This document shows positions 8,668 to 17,816 of a stretch of 25,838 nt of DNA, piece by piece. Under the pieces are notes generated by a model. It was not told the origin of the DNA and made no database searches. It saw nothing but the letters and a program-made list of their open reading frames with translations. The stretch lies in assembly GCA_943704425.1 (NCBI GenBank), contig CALSCP010000913.1, forward strand, positions 1 to 25,838, given 5' to 3'. Positions within the stretch are counted from its first letter, which is position 1. Every line of letters starts with the position of its first letter. Both the position numbers and the translations under genes were made by a program. The DNA comes from Ministeria vibrans ATCC 50519 (taxonomy: Eukaryota; Opisthokonta; Filasterea).

Positions 8668-9900
8668 CTATGTCGTCTGGTCAAATATGCTTACGGAGCG
8701 CAACACACCGTCAATAAAGCCCTCGGGGGCAACACGTGTCTCGGCAATGTACGCGGGCGCCTGCTCGTCAAACGGTGTCTAATAGGGGTCGCAAATCCAA
8801 CACACAATCGAGCGTCAGTCGTCGCACTCTCACTCCTCCTCACAGGAATACTAACAACTTACCCATAGTCGCAGACGACGTGCCTCGGCTGCTGCAAACT
8901 CCGATGATGACGCCACGGCCGGGCCAAACACTGCACAAAAAGCATTCATAATATCAATTGGTCTCTATCACCATCTCACAATGCAGTCCGCTCTGAACCA
9001 ATCTCAAGCTCACAGGAGCATAGAGAAGAAGAAACAGAGACACGCTTGGCTGATGGCCAGGCAAGCGGCATGGCGATAGGTACCACATCCAACATGGTTT
9101 GGAGACCCAATTCATGGTCTCTCCTACACACTCATCCAAATACCTTCGTTCTCCGCTGTAGTCTTCTCTGTCGACGCTCTGGCTGTATCACTGGATCCTT
9201 CATGCGCCAGATTCAACTGTACTCGACGTGGCTGGGGTGCCTTGAAGCAGACGTCGCTCGATCGCAACAATAGTTTCGCATCCACCTGCACAAAATACAA
9301 CCCTGTCACTCTCAGTGGCACCCATGTTCGTCACCACTTACATTCAACAGCGAATTATCTTGGCGTTCCTTCGTGCCGTGATATGCCTGCAGGATGTATC
9401 TTTGCTCGCCGCAGTCAGGGCCCGCAAACTCCGACAGATCAATGTCGACAAAACCAATCTTGTCCAATGACTTGCCACCCTTCCGCTCCTACCACACCCC
9501 CACCCCATGAGCACACTGCAACCCTTCCATGCGCGTGCGATACCTTCTTAATGGACACGCGGAGGATGCACGGCTGTAAGAGTCCGGCGTCGCAAGCAAT
9601 CGAAACGGAAAATTGATGCTACAAAACAACATAAGCACACACGGCTGCTTGGCAGACAGACCCACCATACCTGTTCATGCCACATCACAGTATGGTCAAC
9701 AACGTTTTCTCTGTCGAAACATCACAGTAAGGGCACAGCAGGATGCGTCGTTGGCGGTACCTTGAACTCAGCGCCCGATACCGGCCTCCCTGCACCAATT
9801 TCAGCTTCGCAAACAAGATGCCCGTCACAAATGGCACACTGCTCAGACTCTTAAGGCTAAACGTCACGTCAAACGCCACCGTTTTTTTCCAGCGCCTCAT
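8668..9900 (-). CDS. NT-C2 domain protein, EEIG1/FAM102-like (seven exons, 240 aa)
   Basis: Reconstructed from exons 9900-9761, 9710-9671, 9618-9544, 9488-9342, 9285-9144, 8930-8863 and 8778-8668. All junctions keep phase and the sum is 241 codons. The product starts MRRWKKTVAFDVTFSLKSL and follows the NT-C2 fold of EEIG1/FAM102 and EHBP1: SSVPFVTGILFAKLKLVQGG, a short exon ending TVMWHEQ, LLQPCILRVSIKK, GGKSLDKIGFVDIDLSEFAG, then ERQDNSLLNV. These match successive strands of animal FAM102. The domain covers about residues 1-145; the rest is a Ser/Thr/Ala-rich tail with a short acidic C-terminal exon. NT-C2 proteins are thought to link membranes to the cytoskeleton or to endocytic and ER contact sites; the exact role here is unknown. 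Most introns are 50-84 bp, but intron 5 is 213 bp and holds a repeated element. The gene is divergent from the PH/TPR gene, 263 bp apart. Confidence 0.88.
8931..9143 (-). other. Enlarged intron 5 of the NT-C2 gene
   Basis: At 213 bp this intron is two to four times longer than the other five introns of the gene. It contains copy A of a dispersed element (8988-9065). Near its donor it has an inverted repeat at about 9102-9125 (GGAG..ACC facing GGTCTCC across a short loop). The donor is GTATTT and the acceptor GTGCAG. Confidence 0.85.
8988..9065. repeat. Dispersed element, copy A (intronic)
   Basis: About 78 bp that align with 19701-19774. Shared blocks include GAAACAGAGACA (9031-9042), TTGGCTG followed by TGGCCAG (9046-9060), and GAACCA (8995-9000). 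Read on the minus strand it offers a small hairpin (GCTTGA facing TCAGAGC with one bulge) and a second one (TGGC-CATCA-GCCA). It accounts for over a third of the enlarged intron 5. Confidence 0.7.
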
Positions 9901-10163
9901 AATGTAATGTTGTCCACTGATTGTACACTCTCTCCTCCAGACACGCTAGCGGCCGCTACTATTGCACACACCGGTCACCGTGTACGACTTGGCAAAGCAA
10001 TTGAAATAGAGGGTTAAGGCAAAGAAGATCTCTGTGTCCTGTGAGACGTGAGTGTGAGTCCGTGAGTGTTTGTGTGTGAGTTAAGAAAATCAAATCTGAA
10101 TTCAGTCATCACTACTAAGAGATCTCACTGAGCACAGACCAGTGAGCACTCTTTTATCTTTGA
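9901..10163. promoter_or_regulatory. Divergent intergenic region (NT-C2 gene / PH-TPR gene)
   Basis: 263 bp between two start codons facing away from each other, so it should hold both promoters. A GTGAG/GTGTG-rich stretch lies at about 10046-10081, and small palindromes (AGAGATCTC, GGTCACC) are visible. No TATA box or defined initiator was seen; the regulatory role is inferred from position only. Confidence 0.45.
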
Positions 10164-10392
10164 ATGCGCGCCAACGTCAAGCATCTCCACGAGCCACGTG
10201 CCTCGGGATCGACGCGTCGCGCAGCCGGCGGCATTGGCATTACCAATAGCTGGCCGGAGCGCATTGCCGAACTGCACGACGCCTACTTGCTCCTCACCAG
10301 CCCAAGGTACCCTCGCCTGCCGATCCCCCTCTTCTTGACCATTCCCCTTCGTCCACCAAAGAAATCTCTTCATCCCCCAAAACGCAAAACCG

Positions 10393-10429
<37 letters not shown>

Positions 10430-10960
10430 TCTTTTTTCCTTTTCTCTGTCAATCTCTCTCTTATCGCGTGCATGTTTTCGCAATGCACGCTTCAGCAGTG
10501 CCCATTTGACATGTATCCTGCGTCCGCGCATCATTAGCGTGTTGGTCTTGCCCTCCAGCGCTCACTGCGTCTCTTCCTTCTCTCATCCTCTCCTCCTCCC
10601 ATTAGCGATGGCCGCGCCGTGTTCACGCTGACCATGAATGAGATTGTCGGCGTCGAGACAGACTGGCTGCCGCTGGCGTTCACGTTGCGCATGGCTTCCA
10701 ATGACGGACATACTTTGTTTTTTGACGACCCTAATGTCCACACGGAGTGGCTCACGCGTCTCGCCAGCGCTGTAGAACAGTCGGCGGCACAGCGAACCTT
10801 CGTGGCCTTTGCCCCCAAACGATCTTCATCATCACTTGCTCCCTCAGCAGCCGCACCAGCAGAGCAAGCGCAACCACGCCAAGAGACAGTGCACTTGGAG
10901 GTGAGCATTCCACGACATACGATCCACTCACAACATGCACAACATACTCACATGCACACT

Positions 10961-11045
<85 letters not shown>

Positions 11046-14000
11046 TCACAACCCATACGTATTGTATACATAGGCGGTGATGCAGAAGAAGAAAAAGGGC
11101 AAAAATTGGAAGCAGCGCTTCATCGTCCTGCACAACCGACGTTTCACCTACTCCAAGTTGCAGTCGGATGTTCCCCTGGGCATCATTGAGCTATCTCCCG
11201 ATTGCTTTGTCAACGAAGCCGATCACGAGTGTGGCAAGTCGCTCAGTTTCTCGTTGCGAAACTCCGCTGGTGTCGTCTTCTACTTTGTTCCCAACTCGGG
11301 CATGGTGCGCGATCAGTGGGTGCGCGCCATTCGTCTCCTCATCAAAGGTCCCGATCCCGTGTCCCACCCCAACCGTTTCTCCGAGGTCCCCGACGAACCC
11401 GTCATTTCCATCCCCGCTCGAAACCCCCCCTCACCTCCTTCAGCACACACGACGCGTACGCCCGACACTTACCAGGGCTACAAAGCCCCGCGTGCCACAG
11501 GTCCGCCCGCCCTGCCCCCTGCGCGCGCCAACCCGGCTACACCCTTAGCACGCGCTCCTTTGCCTCGCCGCGACAGTACCGACAGCAACTCGAGCGCTCC
11601 CGCCCCGCCGCCTCCACGCTCAGCCAGCCTTCAACATATGACACCACGCCGTGGCGCAGGCGAATCTCTCGCAGCAAGCGCAGTTGAAGCAGGCGTCGCC
11701 GTGCCTCGCCGTCTTGCGTCGCTTAATCGTGGTCACGCAGATCGTCGCGTCACCGGTTGCTCGCGTGTGCCCTCAGAGACCCCCTCCGTCGATTCGTCGA
11801 CCAACGAGTACCTTGAATTCGACAACGACTCGGACGAAGACGAGTCCGATGCGCGACCTTCCTCCTCCTCTGTACACGGCACACCCTCCCATCATGACAG
11901 CGTCAACGCTCTGCGCAATACCCCCGCTCGTACTTCCTCGCTCTCGTCGCGCCTCTCCAATCGCTCTTCTACCGAGCCTCTCCCTCCCACGCCGTCGGCC
12001 ACCGTCTCGTCCAAACGCGACAGTGGCGTCGGCGGGGCCTTTTACCACGACCTCGACGCGTCCAGTCCATCCACATCGGGGTCTCAAGCTCGTCAGAGCG
12101 ACACCGATTACAACGAAATTGACGAGTGCTGTGACCAACTCGATCAATGCTACAACGAACTCGACTCGCTCGACATAGCCGAGAACGATCCCCAGCCTCA
12201 AGTGTTCGTCAACGGCGCCGGCATTCACTCGGGCATCGCCGGCGAAGAATCCATCTTCAGCGTGTGCCTGCGCGACGCGGCCGGCCACCTATCGGCCGCT
12301 CAGCGATGGGCCTCGCAACTGCGCGTCACCGTCAATGCCACTGAGGACGCCGTCTGCGGTCCCATGGCACGTCTCGTCAAGGTGCCCAACACCAACGGTA
12401 CGTTCAAGGCCTACTACACCGTCATCGAGCCGGGCATTTACAAAGTTTCCGTCACTCTGGCGGGCGCTCACATCCCTTCATCGCCCTTTTCGGTCCTCCA
12501 CGTCGCCAACACCAGCCCCACCAACTCCACAGGCAAGGCACCCCCCGTCAACCAACACAATTACAACGATCTTATCGCCGTGCCCCTTCGCAACCCATCG
12601 TCGTTTTCGTCGCGCGACCGTGGCATGGTTGGCGCCGAATCTAGCGGCGACGGCGCCGACGATAACGCCGCTCACGATGACGATCTCTACGACCATCCTG
12701 TGCCGTCGTTGTCTTTCTCAACCTCGTCTTCGTCCGCTGCCAATGCTGGCCCCACCTACGACCCGGTCGCACCGGTTAAGACCATGTCTTCGTCGACCGC
12801 CAACGCTGGCCACGCATACGACCTCGTCACGCCACCAACAGTGACGTCTTCGTCGGCCACGACAGGCGCTCATTCATATGATCTCGTTGCTCCGTTGCCG
12901 TTGACAACCAAGTCGTCTACCACCACCGCTGCCGCTCATTCCTACGACCTTGTCACGCCCGCCAACGGTGGTGCAGTGCCGGCGTCGTTGTCGTCGTCGT
13001 CTTCGGTTGCCGCCAAGGACTCTACTTATGACGCCGTAGCACGCGGCGGTCTCGATGCGACCGGCGGTGATGATTCGGACACTTCCGACTCGGATGCACA
13101 AGACGAAGCGCGCGACTCGTTTCGACCTGATTCAATGCGCTCGAGCGCTACGCCACAGCCACATCCGTCGCTCAACAGCTCACGACAGTCTACGCACGAT
13201 TTGCTCATGTCGCAGCAACGTACACCGTCAACGTCGACACTGGAAGGCTACGAGAAGGCCGATGCGGAACGCCGTCGTGGCAACGTGGCAAGCGCCGCCA
13301 TGATTCTCGACGCCATGATGCGCCAGCAAATGAGCGATGAGGGCGAGGGCAGCCCCACCTGCCTTACCACCATGCATCGACTGGCGTCTGTGTACAATGC
13401 CATGGGCAAGTATGCCGAGGCCCAAGAGCTCTACGAGCGAGTCGTGCGACTCGGTGAGCACCTGCTCGGCCTCAATCACGCGAATGTATTGCCGTCCAAG
13501 AATAACCTCGCGTCGGTACTTGCGTCACGGGGTCTCGCTCATGAAGCGCGTGCGCTCTACGCGGAAATCATTCCTGCCTTCGAGAAGCTCAACGGTCCCG
13601 ATCACGAGGTGTGCATGACAGCGCGTGTGAACATGGCAAGCGTCACGGAGCAAGACGGGGACCGCGCGGCTGCCACCGAGCTACTTCGCTCCGCGGCGCG
13701 CACACGCCGCCGTGTCCTCGGGCCAACCAGCTCGATCACGATGCAAACAGAGCTTGCGCTTGCTCAGCTGCTGCTGCGCGATGGTCAACCCGACCATCGC
13801 AATGAGGCGCATGCCCTGTTTAATGCCATCATTCGGCTGCACACCGCCCAAAAGATTCCCCTTAGCGGCGAAGTGCTGTCGGCACGCCAAGGCCTCGCTT
13901 CCGTCTACACCGAGCTTGGTGATTACGAGCGCGCCGTCGCCATGCTCAATGAAGTCTTGCGCGACCGCGTGGCCTTTCGCAAAGGTGACGCAGAGTCTGT

Positions 14001-14205
14001 GGGCGTCGCTAGCGTCCGCTACGCGCTTGGCAAGAATCTTGAAGCACTCGAGCGCTTCGAGGAGGCGCTCGATGCCTACCAATCGTGCTACGAGACGCGT
14101 GCGCGTAGCCTAGGCGTCTCTCACGAACATACAGTCAAGGCGCTGAGTGGGGTTCGTCGTGTTGGGGTTCTCGTGCAGGCCCAGCGTGATCGTGGCGACT
14201 ACTAG
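10164..14205 (+). CDS. Multidomain scaffold: PH - PH - filamin repeat - YDxV/P motifs - TPR (1189 aa)
   Basis: Exons are 10164-10306, 10606-10900 and 11074-14205. The ATG at 10164 directly follows an in-frame TGA. Residues from about 40 to 110 look like the second half of a PH domain (FTLTMNEIVGVETDWLPLAF, then DPNVHTEWLTRLASAVEQ). Residues 149-240 are a clear PH domain (KGKNWKQRFIVLHNRRFTYS, GMVRDQWVRAIRLLI). Residues 240-515 are disordered and rich in Ser/Pro/Thr. About 520-625 is a filamin/ABP280-type Ig repeat (VFVNGAGIHSGIAGEESIF, GTFKAYYTVIEPGIYKVSV, IPSSPFSVLHV). About 681-805 holds six tyrosine motifs in near-repeats (YDHP, YDPVAP, YDLVTP, YDLVAP, YDLVTP, YDAVA). About 865-1171 has kinesin-light-chain-like TPRs (LASVYNAMGKYAEAQELYERV, NNLASVLASRG). 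This is likely a lipid-binding adaptor that brings cytoskeletal and TPR partners together. I know no family with this exact order. Confidence 0.88.
10394..10428. repeat. T35 homopolymer in intron 1 of the PH/TPR gene
   Basis: Thirty-five T residues inside the 299-bp intron 10307-10605. A pyrimidine-rich stretch continues almost to the acceptor ATTAG at 10601-10605. Confidence 0.9.
10962..11045. repeat. (CA)n-(CG)n tract in intron 2 of the PH/TPR gene
   Basis: About 70 bp of alternating C and A, then about 14 bp of alternating C and G. It fills half of the 173-bp intron 10901-11073. Strict purine-pyrimidine alternation of this kind is the classic substrate for Z-DNA. Confidence 0.92.
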
Positions 14206-14300
14206 CTAAATACAAATGTACCATACTTACATATCATCATGAATTAGCTTCGATCAAAGAATTCAGGATGCGATTAAGAAAATAATTAACGGAGAATAGG

Positions 14301-14310
14301 AATAAATAAA
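14301..14310 (+). terminator. Poly(A) signal of the PH/TPR gene
   Basis: Two overlapping AATAAA hexamers lie 95-105 bp after the TAG at 14203-14205 and only about 37 bp before the ATG of the M16 protease gene. The two tandem genes are therefore packed very closely. Confidence 0.6.
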
Positions 14311-14346
14311 GTGAAACGATTTTTAATATTTTTTCTTGTGTCTGTT

Positions 14347-17300
14347 ATGGAAGTCATCGCGGAAACAAACTCTTGGGGAACTCCCATCATTGCTTCGCGC
14401 AGCAAGACCACTGGTCTCACCGTGTGCATCGCTCAGGTGACTCATTGGCTTTTTTTTTTTTTTTTTTTTTTNNNNNNNNNNGTGAGCCAGGACCTGCGCG
14501 TGCGTGCCAGTAAAGCCACAGCCACGCGTCGCATGCGGGCACGCCCCACGTTTGTCTCATTTCGTTCTTGTCTCATCAGGTTGACGGACCCAGCTGCAAC
14601 GGCTTCTTCACGCTTGCCACAGAGGACCACAGCGACGACGGACTCCCGCACACGCTGGAGCACTTGATCTTCCTCGGCTCTGACGTGCGTGAAACCAACG
14701 CAAAAACGCGGATGACTTTGTATTGAAACATCGTGTGATGATTGTCCACAGATCTACCCCTACAAAGGCGTCCTTGACCAGGTTGCGAACAGGTGCATTG
14801 CACAGGGCACCAATGCATGGACTGCGACGGACCACACGGCGTACACGGTCACGACTGCCTCGACCGAAGGCTTCCTGAACATTCTCCCCATCTACCTTGA
14901 CCACGTCCTCTTCCCGACCCTCACCGACTCCGGCTATGTCACCGAAGTCCACCATGTCAATGGCGAGGGTGATGATAGCGGTGTCGTCTACTGTGAGATG
15001 CAGGTAAACACACAAAATCACATCTAATATGTACCTGATTTTCATTGCTTCAATGCGCAGGCATGCGAAAACACTTCCGAGTGCCGTATGGAACGAGCGG
15101 TGCTCGACTCGCTTTACCCTTCGTGCGGGTACCGCGCCGAGACGGGCGGCATCATGAAGAATCTGCGCGAGTCGACGAGCCACGAGAAGGTTCGTCAGTA
15201 CCACCGTGACTATTACCGCCCCGACAATCTCTGCTTGATCATCACGGGCAACGTCACCGTCGAAGAGATTGCCCGTGCCATCGAGCCAGTCGAAGCTAAA
15301 ATAAGAGCACGCGAGGCTCTCGCGCCGCTTGAGCGACCCTGGTCGAGCGTTGTGCCTGCACCCGAGACGGGTGTGGTCAAGCGCATCGCGTTTCCCTCCG
15401 ACGACACGGACGGTGGCAGCGTGGCGGTCGCCTGGCGCATCGGAGCCTGGTCGAACTTCCTTGAGCGTTCCGCTATCGATGCTATTGCGGACTACCTCAC
15501 GGACACGGCCGTCGCCCCGCTGCAGCGTGACTTTGTCCAAACCGACAATCCACTGTGCTCCGACGTGTCGGCGGACACTCGCAACTACCGTGACGTTGCA
15601 CTCTTCTTTCTCTTTTCAAACGTGCCCCACGACAAACTTGACGCAGTGCTCCCGCGACTGTTTTCTACGCTCGAGGGCATTGCCTCGGGCGCCGAACCCA
15701 TCGACATGGCGCGCATGGCAACCGTCATTGAGCGCAGTCGGCTCAAGCAGCAGCAGGACGCCGAAGAGCATCCCGATCAGTTGTTCCCCGCCCAGCTTAT
15801 CGAATGCTTTCTTTATGCCCAGGCTCCCATCGGTTCGGGCACTGACTTCTCCGACTTTCTTGACGAACAGTCGCGTTTGGCCACGCTTGCGTCGTGGTCC
15901 GCCGCACAGTGGTCGGCGCTTGTACGCGAGCAGCTCGCTCGTTACCGCGCCGTTCAGGTTGTTGCCGAGCCGTCCGTGTCACTTGCACAGCAGATCCAAG
16001 CAAAGGAAAAGGCCCGTTTGGAGGCACAGCGCACTGCGCTGGGCTCGGATGGACTTGAAGCTCGTCGCGCTGCCGTCGAGCATGCTTCCAAGGTCAACGA
16101 TGCGGACATTCCCGTCGAAGTCATTGCCGCTGTGCCCGTCGCCTCCATCGAAGGCGTCTCCTTTCACACGGTGACCCCATCGCTGATTACCGAGGCGCGC
16201 CTTGCGCTTCCATTCACGGCGCGCTTTGACGCCATTCGCTCCGAATTTACCAAGATCACAGTGCTGCTCGACACGTCGCTCGTCGCCGACGACACCCTTC
16301 GTGACTACTTGCCGCTCTTCTCCGAGCTTCTCTTCGAGTCGCCCGTACGTCGGGGAGAGACGGTACTTTCCCACGAGGAGGTAGTGCAGGGTCTGGCGGG
16401 TGACATGCTCGCACACGGCGCACGTTTGGGCTTCAATGGCCGCGGCGGTCCCTTTTCCGTGGGCAAGTTTGGACAGTCGCTTGTTTGCTCGGTCAAGGCA
16501 CACGCGTCCAAATACTCGCAATGTATCGAATGGCTCGCCTTGCTTCTCTTTGAGCTTGTCTTCGAGCCGGCGCGTGTTCTTGTTTGCGCGTCGCGCCTTG
16601 TCAATGACGCGTGCGAGGCACGTCGTAGTGGTATGAGTGTGTGCCGCACCCTGCGCAGCCAAATCGACGTGGGCCATGCGTCCTCGGCCAATTCCACGCA
16701 TGTCAACATCTGTCGGCAGCAAGAGATGCTTGCGTCGCTACTGCGCGACGGCCCCTCTGGCGCTGAGCGCGCCTGCGAGAGTCTCGCTCGTTTGCGCGAG
16801 GCTCTCTTTCACGCGCCCGGTGCGCTGTCAGTTCACGTGTCGGGCGACATGAGCAAACTTGCAGCGGGCAAGCCTCTGGCACCCTGGACGGAGCATTTTG
16901 CGCAGCCCTTTGTTCTTGCCAGTGGCGGCTCCAATGCCGCCGCTCAGCCATCGTTGTCGGTGCGCACGTGGGCATCGCATTTTCTTGACGCGCAAAGCGA
17001 GCTAGTGCCTCGCGGACGCATGAACATTGTGGGTCTGGGGGCTATTCAGAGTTCCTACCTCATGGAGTCGGTACCGTGTGTGCGTGACTATGGCCATGCG
17101 GATGTGGCGGCGCTCAAGGTTGCCATTGAGTTTATGATTGCTCTCGAAGGCCCCCTGTGGCGCCAGCTTCGCGGCATCGGCCTCACCTACTCGTACAGCA
17201 TGATGCTATGCATTGACCAGGGCCTTCTTGTCTTCTTCTTGGGGCGCAGTACCCACGTTGACAAGGCGTATGCCGAGGCACAGCGCATCTTTGCCGACTT

Positions 17301-17748
17301 CATTTCAGGCGCCACTCCTGTCGACCCTGTGGCGCTTGAGGGCGCCATCAGCGGTGCCATGTCGGCTGAGATTTCGCACGAGACGACGCCTCTTGCGGCC
17401 GCTCAAGAGTCATTGATCAAACGGATGGAGCAGGCAAGTCCTTCGCCGTCCGAGTACACGCGCAACCTACTCGCAGCCATGGCTGCTGTGACGGTCGCCG
17501 ACGTCGAGCGCATCTTTAGGGAGTACTTTTCGCGACTGTTTGACTCGACGCACGCCAATACGGCTGTCGTTGTGAGCAAGCGGCGTCTGGGCGACGTTGC
17601 TGAGGCCATGCGCGCAACTTGCCCTTCCTTCGACGTGACAGTGCTCGACTCGCTCGATGCAGCATTTGGCATTGAGACGCACGAGGAAGACGAAGACGAA
17701 GACGAAGAGGAAGACGAAGGCGACGACGACGACGCCGCCGAAGAATAG
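14347..17748 (+). CDS. M16C zinc metalloprotease (C05D11.1/YOL098C-like), 1044 aa
   Basis: Exons are 14347-14436, 14580-14684, 14752-15003 and 15061-17748. The inverted zinc motif is HTLEH at residues 54-58, followed by a likely third ligand in GVVYCEMQ (E147). Family landmarks follow in order: GLPHTLEHLIFLGSD, YPYKGVLDQVANR, GTNAWTATDHTAYT, FPTLTDSGYVTEVHHVNGEG, SGYRAETGGIMKNLR (with an extra Cys), HRDYYRPDNLCLIITG. The length matches the fungal/animal cytosolic M16C branch and contains both halves of the protease clamshell. No mitochondrial presequence is apparent (MEVIAETNSW), so a cytosolic location is inferred. The last 30 residues are almost all Asp/Glu. The protein is expected to degrade peptides inside a closed chamber. 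A 10-N assembly gap lies in intron 1, so coding sequence is unaffected. It follows the PH/TPR gene by 141 bp and converges on TRAM1. Confidence 0.93.
14472..14481. other. Assembly gap (10 N) after a poly-T run
   Basis: Ten N follow about 21 T residues (14451-14471) inside intron 1 of the M16C protease (14437-14579). The true length is unknown, but both flanking exons are intact and in phase. Confidence 0.97.
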
Positions 17749-17782
17749 GCGACGGATGCTCAAGAGCACACACGAAACAAGA

Positions 17783-17798
17783 TTTATTATGAAATAAA
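17783..17798. terminator. Interleaved poly(A) signals of the convergent M16C and TRAM1 genes
   Basis: AATAAA for the M16C gene is at 17793-17798 (+). AATAAA for TRAM1 is at 17788-17783 (-). Only 68 bp separate the two stop codons. Each signal lies so that cleavage downstream would run into the other gene's 3' UTR or coding end, so the mRNAs probably overlap at their 3' ends. Confidence 0.65.
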
Positions 17799-17816
17799 AC
17801 AAAAGAAACTGTTCGT

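Noticed and set aside
9066-9080. ATGGCGATAG next to copy A, resembling the DCTD start ATGGCGAAG next to copy B
   Set aside because: Similarity stops after about nine bases, and the following sequence does not resemble DCTD. I regard it as chance.
8931-9143. A box C/D or H/ACA snoRNA in intron 5 of the NT-C2 gene
   Set aside because: The candidate C and D boxes are not shared by the second copy of the element, and no two-hairpin H/ACA layout could be drawn.
14311-14346. A hydrophobic N-terminal extension upstream of the M16C ATG
   Set aside because: It lacks an ATG (only GTG) and is AT-rich 5' UTR. The ATG at 14347 gives the expected family start.
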